The translations under genes were made by a program, and so were the position numbers. The notes under the pieces are model-generated. The model made no database searches, had not been told where the DNA came from, and saw nothing but the letters and a program-made list of their open reading frames with translations. From Palsa-504 sp963806335 (GTDB lineage Bacteria; Actinomycetota; Actinomycetes; Streptosporangiales; Streptosporangiaceae), in NCBI GenBank assembly GCA_963806335.1, contig CAWDXO010000014.1, positions 62,001 through 126,000 of the forward strand: DNA of 64,000 nt, in the 5' to 3' direction. Shown here piece after piece: positions 47,410 through 57,344 of this stretch (position 1 is its first letter; every line of letters begins with the position of its first letter).

Positions 47410-48191
47410 ATGAGCAACCAGAACGGCACTCAGGCTGTCGACCGGGCGGCTCGCCTGCTCGCGGAGGTTGTGCACTCGGCGGACCCGATGACGTTCACCG
47501 GGCTGAGCGCGACCACCGGGCTGGCCAAGTCCACCACCTCCCGGCTGCTGCTCGCGCTCGAGCGCAACGGGCTGGTCCGGCGCGACGACCACGGCCGGTT
47601 CCTGCCGGGCGAGATGTTCGTGAGCTTCGCCTGGCGCGGCGGCGCCGAGGCTGGCCTGGTCGCGGTGGCCCAGCCATTCCTCGAGCGGCTCGGCAAGGTG
47701 ACCGGGGAGACGATCAACCTCGGCGTGGTCAGCAACGGGATGGTCGAGCAGATCGCCCAGGTCGACAGCACCTACATGATCGGCGGGACCAACTGGGTCG
47801 GCATGGCCGTGCCGCTGCACTGCTCGGCGCTGGGCAAGGTGCTGCTGGCTTACGGCCCGGCCCAGCTGCCGCCGGGACCGCTGGAACAGCGCACCGACAA
47901 GACGATCACGACCGAGGCGGGGCTGCGCGCCGACCTGGCGGCCGTGCGGGCCCGCGGCTACGCGGTCACCGACGAGGAACTCGAGCCCGGGCTGATCGCG
48001 GTGGCGACCCCCGTCCGCGGCTACGACGGCTCGGTGGTCGCGGCGCTGTCGGTGTCGGCCCCGGTCAACCGGATGACCCACGAGGGCGTGCTGGCCGCCG
48101 CCGGGCACTGCGCGGAGGAGGCCGCGGGCCTGTCCGCCGTCCTCGGCTACCGCCAGCGAGCGAACAGGCAAACCCGGAAGGCGGGCGCGGC

Positions 48192-48195
<4 letters not shown>
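47410..48195 (+). CDS. IclR family transcriptional regulator
   Basis: The 261-residue protein has an N-terminal winged HTH (AVDRAARLLAEVV, then LSATTGLAKSTTSRLLLAL) and the C-terminal IclR effector domain with VPLHCSALGKVLLAYG and DEELEPGLIAVATPVRG. The ATG at 47410 matches family starts; an ATG at 47383 is the alternative. It is the first gene of the rightward operon and overlaps the corrinoid protein start (GTGA). It probably senses the amine or a product and controls both arms. Confidence 0.92.
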
Positions 48196-48857
<662 letters not shown>

Positions 48858-48881
48858 GCAATAACGCTGGGGGAAGCAAAA

Positions 48882-49778
48882 GTGCACACCATCTTGTCCT
48901 CGGCGACCAAGACGGTCCGGATCGGCGATGACCAGCCGTTCGCGATCATCGGCGAGCGGATCAACCCGACCGGCCGGAAGATCTTCCAGCTGCAGCTGCG
49001 CAACGGCGACCTGTCCCGGGTGGAGATCGACGTCAAGGAGCAGGTGGCCGGCGGGGCCATGCTGCTCGACGTGAACATGGGCGCCCCGCTCGCCGACGAG
49101 GCCGCGCTGATGACCCGGGCCGTCACGCTGATCCAGGAACTGACCGACCTGCCGCTGGTCATCGACTCCTCCATCGTCGAGGTACTGGACGCGGGCCTGG
49201 CCGCCTACCAGGGCAAGGCGCTGGTCAACTCGGTGACGGCCGAGGACGAGCGGCTGGACGCGATCTTGCCGCTGGTGAAGAAGTACGGCGCCGCCGTGAT
49301 CGGGCTGCCGAACGACGAGGAGGAGATCCCCGAGGAGCCGGCCCGGCGCGTCGAACTGGCCCGCAAGCTCATCCGCGTGGCCACCGAGAAGTACCAGATC
49401 CCGGTCGAGGACATCGTCATCGACCCGCTCGCCATGCCGGTCGGTGCCGACACCCTGCACCCCGAACGGACGCTGGAAACGATCGCACTGCTCAAGGCCG
49501 AGTTCGGGGTGAACATGACGCTGGGGGCCTCCAACGTAAGCTTCGGCATGCCGGACCGGCACTCGATCAGCGCCGCGTTCCTGCCGATCGCGGCCAGTCA
49601 CGGGCTGACCAGCGCCATCATGGACGCCCGCTCGCCGCAGGTCGTCCGCGCGGTCAAGGCCGCCGACCTGGTGCTGAACCGCGACGAATGGGGCGCGGCC
49701 TGGATCGCCGCCCACCGGGCGCAACTCGCCGCGGCCAAGGCGCAGGAGCAAGCGCAAGCGCAGCCAGGTGCCACGTGA
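48882..49778 (+). CDS. Pterin-binding methyltransferase (MeTr/AcsE-like)
   Basis: The 298-residue TIM-barrel protein is related to the methyltetrahydrofolate:corrinoid methyltransferase domain. It shows IIGERINPTGRK at the N-terminus, LLDVNMGAP, VIDSSIVEVLDAGL, LVNSVTAED and LGASNVSFGMPDR. In this cluster it should move the methyl group from the corrinoid protein to THF, the reverse of acetogenic AcsE. The last 20 residues are Gln/Ala-rich. The stop overlaps the GTG of the activator gene. Confidence 0.93.
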   Translation: MHTILSSATKTVRIGDDQPFAIIGERINPTGRKIFQLQLRNGDLSRVEIDVKEQVAGGAMLLDVNMGAPLADEAALMTRAVTLIQELTDLPLVIDSSIVEVLDAGLAAYQGKALVNSVTAEDERLDAILPLVKKYGAAVIGLPNDEEEIPEEPARRVELARKLIRVATEKYQIPVEDIVIDPLAMPVGADTLHPERTLETIALLKAEFGVNMTLGASNVSFGMPDRHSISAAFLPIAASHGLTSAIMDARSPQVVRAVKAADLVLNRDEWGAAWIAAHRAQLAAAKAQEQAQAQPGAT

Positions 49779-51631
49779 GCGTTGACGATGACGTAACGCC
49801 GGCGCCCGTTCGGATCAATCTTCTTTTCAATGATCGGCCAGTCAGGGTTCCGTACGGGGTGACCCTGTTCGACGCGGCCAGCTGGAACGGCATCGCCATC
49901 GACTCCACCTGCGGCGGCCACGGCACCTGCAAGAAGTGCCGGATCAGGATCACCGCTGATCCGCCCGCGCCGACCAGCCTGGACATCAGGGCCTACACCG
50001 CCCAGGAGCTCAAGGACGGCTGGCGGCTGGCCTGCCGGACCCCGGCCACGCGGGACGTGGCGGTCGAGGTGCCGCCGCTGACCACCCGCCCGAAGGCCGC
50101 GACCGTGGGCGTCGGCCGGCAGGTCATCCTGCGCCCGGCCGTGCAGAAGCGCTACCTGGAGCTGACCGAGCCGAGCCTGGCCGACCAGGCCAGCGACGTC
50201 GAGCGGGTCCTCGCCCAGCTGGAGGACCTGGAGCCCCGGGCCGAGCTGGCCGTGCTCAGGACGCTGGGCCGGACGCTGCGGGCAGCGGACTACAAGGTCA
50301 CCGCGGTGGTCGTCGACGACGTGCTGATCGCCGTCGAGCCCGGCGACACGACCGCGCGCCGGTTCGGCATCGCCTTCGACCTGGGCACCACCACGGTGGT
50401 GGCGACGCTGCTCGACCTGTCCACCGGCACTCCGGTGGCGGTGGAGTCCATGCTGAACAAGCAGCAGCCGTTCGGCGCCGATGTGATCACCAGGATCAGC
50501 GCCACCATGATGGACCCGGGTGCCTTGGACAAGCTGCAGCAGCTCGCCACCGAGACCCTCGGCGAGCTGGCCCGGGCGGCGTGCGCGGCCGGCGGCGTCG
50601 AGCCGGACGAGGTGTACGAGGTCGCGCTGGCGGGCAACGCCACCATGACCCACCTGGTGCTCGGTATCGACCCGGAGCCGCTCGGCATGGCCCCGTTCAT
50701 CATGGCCGCGCGGCTGTTTCCCGAGGTCCTCGCGACCGACGTGGGCCTTTCCGGCATCGTGCACCCCCGGGCCCGCGCGGTGGTGTTCCCCTCCTTCGGC
50801 GCGTACGTCGGCGGCGACATCACGGCCGGCCTGCTGGCCAGCGGGATGGACCGGGACGCGCGGGTCCGCCTGTTCATCGACATCGGCACCAACTGCGAGA
50901 TCGTCCTGGGCAACCGGGAGTGGCTGCTGGCCACGGCCGCGCCCGCCGGGCCCGCGTTCGAGGGCGCCGCGATCAGGTGCGGGATGCGCGCCGCCGACGG
51001 GGCCATCGAGGTCGTGACCATGACTGCGGACGAGCTGAGCCTCAAGGTGATCGGCGACGCCGAGCCGCAGGGCCTGTGCGGTTCCGGCCTGGTCGACGCG
51101 GTCACCGGCCTGGTCCGGGTCGGCCTGCTCGACGAGTCCGGCCGGTTCATCGCCGAGGAGGACGCCGCCCGCACGGCCCCGGGGCTGGCGGACCGGCTGA
51201 GGAGGATCGGCCAGGAGCGGGTGTTCGTGCTGCACTGGCGCGGGGCGCCCGAGGACAGCATCTACCTGTCCCAGCGCGACGTCCGCGAGCTGCAGTTCGC
51301 CAAGGCGGCGATCGCGACCGGCTGGCAGATCCTGCTCGAGGAGGCCGGCCTGACCGCGGCGGACGTCAAGCAGGTGCTGCTGGCCGGATCGTTCGGCAGC
51401 TACCTGTCGGCGGCCAGCGCGATCAGGATCGGCCTGGTCCCTGAGGTCCCGGTAGCCCGCGTGGTGTCCGCGGGCAACGTCGCGGGCGAGGGGGCGAAGA
51501 TGGCGCTGCTCAGCCTGCGCGAGCGGGCCGGCGGCCTGGCGCTGCTCGAGGAGGTGAGGTATGTCGAGCTCTCCGACCGCGCCGACTTCAACGACCGCTT
51601 CATCGACCAGCTGCCCTTCCCGGCGAGTTGA
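49775..51631 (+). CDS. Corrinoid activation protein (2Fe-2S/ASKHA, DUF4445)
   Basis: This 618-residue protein matches RACo-type activators that use ATP and electrons to return inactive Co(II) corrinoid to Co(I). The N-terminal ferredoxin domain has the cluster pattern CGGHGTCKKC with a later Cys in WRLACRT. A linker precedes the actin-like ATPase domain with IAFDLGTTTVVATL, FIDIGTNCEIVL and VLLAGSFGSYLS. Its presence confirms that the cluster uses a redox-labile corrinoid. The GTG start overlaps the preceding stop. Confidence 0.94.
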   Translation: MSVDDDVTPAPVRINLLFNDRPVRVPYGVTLFDAASWNGIAIDSTCGGHGTCKKCRIRITADPPAPTSLDIRAYTAQELKDGWRLACRTPATRDVAVEVPPLTTRPKAATVGVGRQVILRPAVQKRYLELTEPSLADQASDVERVLAQLEDLEPRAELAVLRTLGRTLRAADYKVTAVVVDDVLIAVEPGDTTARRFGIAFDLGTTTVVATLLDLSTGTPVAVESMLNKQQPFGADVITRISATMMDPGALDKLQQLATETLGELARAACAAGGVEPDEVYEVALAGNATMTHLVLGIDPEPLGMAPFIMAARLFPEVLATDVGLSGIVHPRARAVVFPSFGAYVGGDITAGLLASGMDRDARVRLFIDIGTNCEIVLGNREWLLATAAPAGPAFEGAAIRCGMRAADGAIEVVTMTADELSLKVIGDAEPQGLCGSGLVDAVTGLVRVGLLDESGRFIAEEDAARTAPGLADRLRRIGQERVFVLHWRGAPEDSIYLSQRDVRELQFAKAAIATGWQILLEEAGLTAADVKQVLLAGSFGSYLSAASAIRIGLVPEVPVARVVSAGNVAGEGAKMALLSLRERAGGLALLEEVRYVELSDRADFNDRFIDQLPFPAS

Positions 51632-52211
51632 GGTCATCGCCTGCGGGGCGCTGGCCGGGCACGTCCGGGACATCGTGGCGCGCCGCGGCTGGCCGGCCGC
51701 CGTACGGTCCCTGCCCGCCGTCCTGCACAACCGGCCGCAGAACATAACCCATTGGGCCGAACGGGCCGTGGTATCAGCCCTGGATTCGGGCCGGACGCCG
51801 GCCTTGGCGTACGCCGACTGCGGCACCTACGGCGCCCTCGACGAGCTGTGCGCCAGGTACGGGGTGCGGCGGCTGCCCGGGCTGCACTGCTACGACGTGT
51901 TCGCGGGCGCGCCGCGGGTCGCGTCGATGTTCGAGGCGGAGCCGGGCACGTACGTGCTCACCGACTTCCTGCTGCGCAGCTTCGAGCGCAGCGTGCTGGC
52001 CGAGCTCGGCCTGGACCGGTACCCGGAGCTGTGGCCGGACTACTTCGGGCACTACCGGCGGCTGGTCTGGCTGGCCCAGGAACCCTCGCCGGCGCTGGCC
52101 GCAAAGGCCGGGCGGGTGGCGGCGATGTTCGGGCTGCCGCTGACCCGGGTCGAGACCGGGGTGAGCCGGCTGGAACGCGCGCTCGCCGCGCTGCTCGAGG
52201 ACTCGCCGTGA
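51561..52211 (+). CDS. DUF1638 protein
   Basis: DUF1638 proteins are of unknown function and often lie next to corrinoid methyltransferase genes. The 216-residue protein has a Ser/Thr-rich N-terminus of about 22 residues, then the domain with EVIACGALAG, LAYADCGTYGALDELC and PGLHCYDVFAG. Three or more conserved Cys residues suggest a metal or cofactor site. The ATG at 51561 has a very strong GGAGGTGAGGT upstream and overlaps the activator gene by 71 bases. Confidence 0.9.
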   Translation: MSSSPTAPTSTTASSTSCPSRRVEVIACGALAGHVRDIVARRGWPAAVRSLPAVLHNRPQNITHWAERAVVSALDSGRTPALAYADCGTYGALDELCARYGVRRLPGLHCYDVFAGAPRVASMFEAEPGTYVLTDFLLRSFERSVLAELGLDRYPELWPDYFGHYRRLVWLAQEPSPALAAKAGRVAAMFGLPLTRVETGVSRLERALAALLEDSP

Positions 52212-53059
52212 CCGGCCTGGACGCGCTGCTGCGCAGCCCGCGATATGAGGTGCTTCCGGCCAAGGGCACCGAACAGGCGGTGCTGGACTGGGTGCCGGCC
52301 GGGATGACGCTGACCGTCACCGCGTCGCCGGTCAAGGGCCTGGAGCCGACGATCGAGCTCACCGAACGGCTGACGGCCCGCGGCTACCGGGTGGTCCCGC
52401 ACCTGGCGGCCCGTTCGGTGGCCGGCGACGCCCACCTGGCCGAGATCGTCGGCCGGCTGCGGGCCTGCGGCGTGGACGACGTGTTCGTGCCCGGCGGGGA
52501 CGCGACGCACCCGGCCGGCCCGTTCGACGGCGCGCTGCCGCTGCTCGAGCGGCTGACCGAGATGGGCCGCCCGTTTGCCCGGATCGGCATCACCGGGTAT
52601 CCGGAGAGCCACCCCAAGATCCACGACGACGTCACCGTCCAGGCCATGTGGGACAAGCGCGGCCACGCCAGCTACGTCGTGAGCAACGTGTGCTTCGACC
52701 CGGCGGCCCTTAGCCGCTGGATCCGGCGGATCAGGGCCCGCGGCGTCACCCTGCCGCTGTACGTCGGGCTGGCCGGCCCCGCCGAGCGCACCCGGCTGCT
52801 GAAGATGGCGGCGGTGGCCGGCGCGTCGGAGTCGGCCCGGTTCATCACCAGGCACCCGAGCTGGATCCTGCGGTTCTGGGTGCCCGGCGGGTACCACCCG
52901 GACCGGCTGCTCGACCGCGCGGCCGCGGTACTGACCTCGCCGGACGCGGGTGTGGCCGGCCTGCACCTGTTCACCTTCAATCAGCTCCAGCCGACCGAGC
53001 AGTGGCGCCGGGCGGCCCTGGAGCGCCTCGGAACCGACAAACGACTACTAGCAGGGTGA
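52208..53059 (+). CDS. Methylenetetrahydrofolate reductase-like protein
   Basis: The 283-residue TIM-barrel protein resembles MetF: MTLTVTASPVKGLEPTIEL, VVPHLAARSV, VFVPGGDATHPAGPF, IGITGYPESHPKI and LHLFTFNQL. MetF interconverts methyl-THF and methylene-THF with FAD. Here it would oxidise methyl-THF produced from the amine. The GTG start overlaps the DUF1638 stop. The electron acceptor is unknown. Confidence 0.9.
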   Translation: MTGLDALLRSPRYEVLPAKGTEQAVLDWVPAGMTLTVTASPVKGLEPTIELTERLTARGYRVVPHLAARSVAGDAHLAEIVGRLRACGVDDVFVPGGDATHPAGPFDGALPLLERLTEMGRPFARIGITGYPESHPKIHDDVTVQAMWDKRGHASYVVSNVCFDPAALSRWIRRIRARGVTLPLYVGLAGPAERTRLLKMAAVAGASESARFITRHPSWILRFWVPGGYHPDRLLDRAAAVLTSPDAGVAGLHLFTFNQLQPTEQWRRAALERLGTDKRLLAG

Positions 53060-53068
53060 GACACCACC

Positions 53069-55633
53069 ATGACTGATATTCCGGCCCGGGCCAGCGCCGT
53101 CATCATCGGCGCGGGCATCGTCGGCAACAGCCTCGTCCACCACCTGGCCCAGCTCGGCTGGCGTGACCTGGTGCTGGTAGACAAGGGGCCGATGCCGAAC
53201 CCGGGCGGCTCGACCGGCCACGCCTCCAACTTCATCTTCCCGATCGAGTACTCCAAGATGATGTTCGAACTGACCACGGACAGCACCGCGCAGTACAAAG
53301 ACCTCGGGGTGTTCACCGAGAGCGGCGGGATCGAGGTGGCCCGCACCCCCGAGCGAATGACCGAGCTGCGCCGGCGGTGCACCCAGGCCAAGGCGTGGGG
53401 GATCCCGGCCGAGCTGATCACGCCCGGCGAGGTGAACAAGCTGGTGCCCTACCTGGACGAGTCGGTCATCCTCGGCGGCGCGCACTTCCCCACCGTGGGC
53501 GTGGTCGACTCGCTGCGGGCCGGCACGCTGATGCGGGAAGCCGCGCAGCAGGCCGGCGCGCTGACCGTGCTGGCCGGCACCGAGGTGTACGGCATCTCGG
53601 TGACCGGCGCTGCTGGGCTGGCCGGCGGTGCCGGCGCTGCTGGCCTGGCCGGCGGTGCCGGCGGGCGGGTGCGCGCCGTGGCGACCAGCGCGGGTGAGAT
53701 CCAGACCGATAACGTCGTCATCTGCTGCGGGGTCTGGTCGCCGCGGATCGCCCGGATGGCCGGGGCCAGGCTCGCGCTCACCCCGACCGTGCACCAGATG
53801 ATCAGCGTGGGGCCGATCGCGCTGTTCGCCGACACACCAGGGGAGATCTCCTACCCGATCGTCCGTGACGTCGACACCAACATGTACGAGCGCCAGCACG
53901 GCGGCGACATGGAGGTCGGCTCTTACGCGCACCGCCCGATCATCGTCCCGCCGGACGAGATCCCGTCCATCGAGGAGTCGGTGCTCTCGCCCACCGAGAT
54001 GCCGTTCACCCAGGAGGACTTCGACCCGCAGCTGGAGCAGGCGCTCGAGCTGATGCCCGAGCTGCTCGGCGACGAGCGGGCCGGCATCAGGTACGCGATC
54101 AACGGCCTGATCTCGATGACCCCGGACGGGCACCCGCTGCTCGGCGAGATGCCCGAGGCCAGGGGGCTCTGGTCGGCCGCGGCGAGCTGGATCAAGGAAG
54201 GCCCCGGCTGCGGGCGCGCGGTGGCCGAGCTCATGTCCGGCCGGGTGCCCACCGTCGACGTGCACGAGGCGGACGCGGCCCGGTACTACCCGTTCCAGGC
54301 CACCGCCGCGCACGTCCGCGGGCGGGCGCGGGAAGGCTTCAACAAGATGTACGGCATCGTGCACCCGGCCGAGCAGTGGGAATCCGGCCGGCCGGTGCGG
54401 GTCAGCCCGGTGTACGAGCGGGAACGCGCGCTGGGGGCGGTGTTCTACGAGACGGCGGGGTGGGAGCGGCCGTTCTGGTACGGGGTGAACTCCAGGCTGC
54501 TGGACCGGTACGCCGGCCGGCTGATGGAGCGCCCGGCGGAATGGGAGTCGCGCTGGTGGTCGCCGGTCATCAACGCCGAGCACCTGGCCATGCGGGACGC
54601 CTGCGCCCTGGTCGACCTGTCCGCCTTCGCCGTGCTGGAGATATCCGGGCCTGCCGCGCTCGACGCGGTGCAGACGCTGTCGGTCGCTCAGCTGGACGTG
54701 CCGGCAGGCCGCGTGGTCTACACCTCGTGGCTCGACGAGAACGGCGGGTTCCGGGCCGACCTGACCGTCATGCGGCTGGCCGCGGACCGGTTCCGGGTGG
54801 TCACCGGCGGCGCGACCGGGATGTCCGACGCCAAGTGGATCAGCGACCACCTGCCGCCCGGGGCATTCCTGGCCGACCTCACCTCGGCCTGGACCACGAT
54901 CGGGCTGTGGGGGCCGCGGGCTCGAGACGTCCTGGCCGCTGTAACCGAGGAAGGTGTGTCGCACCAGGGGTTCGCGTTCGGGACCTGCCGGGAGATCGAG
55001 GTCGGCGGCACGGTGGTGCTCGCGTCCCGGATCTCCTACGTCGGCGAGCTCGGCTGGGAACTGCACGTGCCGATCGAGCAGGGCGCCCGGCTGTGGGACA
55101 CCCTGTGGGAGGCCGGCCAGCCGCACGGGCTGGTGCCGGCCGGCATCGGCGTGTACGGCACCACCGGGCGGCTGGAGAAGGGGTACCGCGCGTTCGGGGC
55201 CGAGCTCACGCCGGACTACACGCTCGTGGAGGCGGGCATGACCAGGCCTAAGGTCAAGCCGCAGCCGTTCCTCGGCAAGGACGCCTACCTGCGGCAGCGG
55301 GCCGAACCGCCGTGCGCGGTGCTGTGCACGCTGACGGTGGATTCGCACGCCTCGGCGGACGGGTCGTCGCGGTACATGCTGGGGGGCGAGCCGATCCTCC
55401 TCCCGTCGGGCGAGCGTCTGGTGGACGCCAAGGGCCGCCCCTCGTACGTGACCAGCGCGGGCTCGGGCCCGTCGGTGGGCCGGCACCTGCTGATGGCGTA
55501 CCTGCCCGCCGCCGCCGCCGTCGAGGGCAGCTCGCTGCTGGTGGAGTACATGGGCGAGCAGTACCCGGTGACGGTCGCGGTGGCCGGCGCCACCCCGCTG
55601 TTCGACCCCTCGAACGAGCGGATCAGGAGCTAG
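53069..55633 (+). CDS. Dimethylglycine-dehydrogenase-like FAD/GcvT fusion enzyme
   Basis: The 854-residue protein has a DAO-type FAD domain (GxGxxG in IIGAGIVGNSLVHHL) with GGSTGHASNF, where relatives bind FAD covalently through His. A middle FAO domain follows, then a C-terminal GcvT/THF-binding pair (about residues 480–840) with SRISYVGELGWELHVP. Such enzymes oxidise dimethylglycine or sarcosine and pass the one-carbon unit to THF. EtfBA follow immediately as likely electron acceptors. A 27-bp tandem duplication inserts two GAAGLAGGA units near residue 180. Confidence 0.92.
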   Translation: MTDIPARASAVIIGAGIVGNSLVHHLAQLGWRDLVLVDKGPMPNPGGSTGHASNFIFPIEYSKMMFELTTDSTAQYKDLGVFTESGGIEVARTPERMTELRRRCTQAKAWGIPAELITPGEVNKLVPYLDESVILGGAHFPTVGVVDSLRAGTLMREAAQQAGALTVLAGTEVYGISVTGAAGLAGGAGAAGLAGGAGGRVRAVATSAGEIQTDNVVICCGVWSPRIARMAGARLALTPTVHQMISVGPIALFADTPGEISYPIVRDVDTNMYERQHGGDMEVGSYAHRPIIVPPDEIPSIEESVLSPTEMPFTQEDFDPQLEQALELMPELLGDERAGIRYAINGLISMTPDGHPLLGEMPEARGLWSAAASWIKEGPGCGRAVAELMSGRVPTVDVHEADAARYYPFQATAAHVRGRAREGFNKMYGIVHPAEQWESGRPVRVSPVYERERALGAVFYETAGWERPFWYGVNSRLLDRYAGRLMERPAEWESRWWSPVINAEHLAMRDACALVDLSAFAVLEISGPAALDAVQTLSVAQLDVPAGRVVYTSWLDENGGFRADLTVMRLAADRFRVVTGGATGMSDAKWISDHLPPGAFLADLTSAWTTIGLWGPRARDVLAAVTEEGVSHQGFAFGTCREIEVGGTVVLASRISYVGELGWELHVPIEQGARLWDTLWEAGQPHGLVPAGIGVYGTTGRLEKGYRAFGAELTPDYTLVEAGMTRPKVKPQPFLGKDAYLRQRAEPPCAVLCTLTVDSHASADGSSRYMLGGEPILLPSGERLVDAKGRPSYVTSAGSGPSVGRHLLMAYLPAAAAVEGSSLLVEYMGEQYPVTVAVAGATPLFDPSNERIRS
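53604..53657 (+). repeat. 27-bp tandem duplication inside the flavoprotein gene
   Basis: Units 53604–53630 and 53631–53657 are identical except for one base (GGG versus GGC). Each encodes GAAGLAGGA in frame. The segment lies in a surface-loop position between the VTGAA strand and GGRVRAVATS, so it looks like a recent slippage expansion. Confidence 0.9.
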
Positions 55634-55643
55634 GGGTTTCGTC

Positions 55644-56396
55644 ATGGAGATTCTCGTCTGCGTCAAGCGCGTCCCCACCGTGGGCGGCAAGATCGCGGTC
55701 ACGCCCGACGGGCAGGAGGTGGACACCCGGGCGTCCGGGTTCTCCATCAGCCCGCACGAGGAGTGCGCGGTCGAGGAGGCGGTGCAGATCACCGAGCGCG
55801 CGGGCGGCTCGGTGTCGGTGCTGACCCTGGGACCCGACGCCGCCATCGAGCAGCTCCGCGGCGCGCTCGCGCTCGGCGCCGGGCGGGCGGTCCTGCTGGA
55901 GACCGACGGCCGCGAGTTCGGTCCGATCGCCACCGCGGCCGCCATCGCCACCGAGGTCCGGGCGCACCCCTATGACCTGGTCCTGCTCGGCAACGAGGCG
56001 GCCGACACCGGTGACTACCAGGTCGGCATCCGGCTCGCGCACGAGCTCGGCTGGCCGGTGGCGACCGGGATCAAGAACCTGGAGGTGTCGGCCGGGGCCG
56101 TGGTCGCCCGCCGCGAGTACCGCGGCGTGGAGGAGGCCTACGAGCTGCCGCTGCCCGCGGTGGTCACCGTCAAGGAAGGCATCAACCTGCCCCGCTACCC
56201 CTCGCTGCCCGGGCGGCTGCGGGCCAAGCGGGCCGCGGTGGAACGTTCGGAACCCGCATGGGCGGCCGAGGGGCTGCGCAAGGAGGCCCTTCGCGTGCCC
56301 GAGTCCGGCAAGCACCAGGCCGAGGTGCTCGGTCACGGCGTCGACGCGGTGCCCGAGCTGGTCCGCGTCCTGGCCGAGATGGGGGTGCTGTCATGA
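55644..56396 (+). CDS. etfB: Electron transfer flavoprotein, beta subunit
   Basis: EtfB pairs with EtfA to carry electrons from flavin dehydrogenases to the quinone pool. The 250-residue protein starts MEILVCVKRVPTVGGKIAVT and shows the AMP/FAD-binding region VLLGNEAADTGDYQVG and the helix PAVVTVKEGINLPRYPSL. It follows the dimethylglycine-dehydrogenase-like gene by 10 bases and overlaps etfA (ATGA). Confidence 0.95.
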   Translation: MEILVCVKRVPTVGGKIAVTPDGQEVDTRASGFSISPHEECAVEEAVQITERAGGSVSVLTLGPDAAIEQLRGALALGAGRAVLLETDGREFGPIATAAAIATEVRAHPYDLVLLGNEAADTGDYQVGIRLAHELGWPVATGIKNLEVSAGAVVARREYRGVEEAYELPLPAVVTVKEGINLPRYPSLPGRLRAKRAAVERSEPAWAAEGLRKEALRVPESGKHQAEVLGHGVDAVPELVRVLAEMGVLS

Positions 56397-57343
56397 CGGT
56401 GCTGACCTTGGTGGAACTCGACGGCACGGAACCCGCCGACACCTCGCTGCGGGCCCTCAGCCTCGCCCGGTCGCTCGGCGATGTCAATGCGGTCGTCTTC
56501 GCCGACGCCGCTCCCGCGGACACGCTGGCTCGCTACGGGGTCACCGATGTGTACCTGATCGAGCCCGGCTCGACGGAGGGATACGCGCCGCAGGCCTGGG
56601 CGCGGGTGCTGGCCGGGCTCGCTGCCGAGACCGAGGCGACAGCGGTGCTGGCGGCCGGGACCGACCGGGGCAACGAGGTGCTGGCCCACCTCGGCGCGAT
56701 CAGCGGGCTGCCCATGGCCGCGAACTGCACGCTGGTCACCCCGGACGGCGGGAAGACGCACCGGCTCGTCCGGCACCGCTGGGCCGGGCTGCTGCTCGAG
56801 GACGCGGTCATGGAGGCCCCCGTCGCGCTGTTCACGGTGGCCACCGACGCGGTGGCAAACGTTTCCGCGGAAACGTTTGCGGCCATCCGCGTGCACGTCC
56901 ACAAGCCCGAACTGGCCGAGGCTGACCTGGTCGTGCGGGCCACCGAATCGGCCGGGCGGTCCGGCGGCGTCTCGCTGGCCACCGCGCGGGTCGTGGTCGG
57001 CGGCGGCCGCGGCGTGGGCGGGCCGGACGGCTTCGCCTCACTTGAGGAACTGGCGGACCTGCTCGGCGGCGTGGTCGGGGTGTCCCGCGTGGTCACCTCC
57101 GAGGGCTGGCGCCCGCACCAGCAGCAGGTCGGCCAGACCGGCACCAAGATCACCCCGGAGCTCTACCTGGCCTGCGGAATCAGCGGCGCCATCCAGCACA
57201 TCGCGGGCTGCGCCGGCGCCAAGCACATCATCGCGATCAACACCGACCCGGGCGCCCCCATCCTGGCCCACGCCGACTACGCCATCATCGGTGACCTGCA
57301 CCAGGTCATCCCCGCCCTGATTGAGGCGCTGCGCGCCCGTTGA
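56393..57343 (+). CDS. etfA: Electron transfer flavoprotein, alpha subunit
   Basis: The 316-residue protein has the EtfA FAD-binding C-terminal domain: GGGRGVGGPDGF, SRVVTSEGWRPHQQQVGQTG, YLACGISGAIQHIAG and AINTDPGAPILAHADYAI. The ATG at 56393 overlaps the etfB stop. It is the last gene of the rightward operon. A 26-bp perfect palindrome (56855–56880) lies inside it. Confidence 0.95.
   Translation: MTVLTLVELDGTEPADTSLRALSLARSLGDVNAVVFADAAPADTLARYGVTDVYLIEPGSTEGYAPQAWARVLAGLAAETEATAVLAAGTDRGNEVLAHLGAISGLPMAANCTLVTPDGGKTHRLVRHRWAGLLLEDAVMEAPVALFTVATDAVANVSAETFAAIRVHVHKPELAEADLVVRATESAGRSGGVSLATARVVVGGGRGVGGPDGFASLEELADLLGGVVGVSRVVTSEGWRPHQQQVGQTGTKITPELYLACGISGAIQHIAGCAGAKHIIAINTDPGAPILAHADYAIIGDLHQVIPALIEALRAR
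56855..56880. repeat. 26-bp perfect palindrome inside etfA
   Basis: GCAAACGTTTCCG (56855–56867) is followed directly by its exact reverse complement (56868–56880). It contains two AAACGTTT cores, each itself palindromic and like the centre of LacI-family operators, around CCGCGG. The DNA encodes ANVSAETFA. Confidence 0.9.
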
Positions 57344-57344
57344 A

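Noticed and set aside
49598..51826. 742-codon minus-strand frame across the corrinoid activator
   Set aside because: It is antisense to a gene with clear ferredoxin and ASKHA motifs; the product is rich in His, Arg, Gln and Gly without a fold signature.
53048..55951. 967-codon minus-strand frame across the flavoprotein
   Set aside because: Its length comes only from GC bias; the opposite strand has convincing FAD and GcvT motifs.
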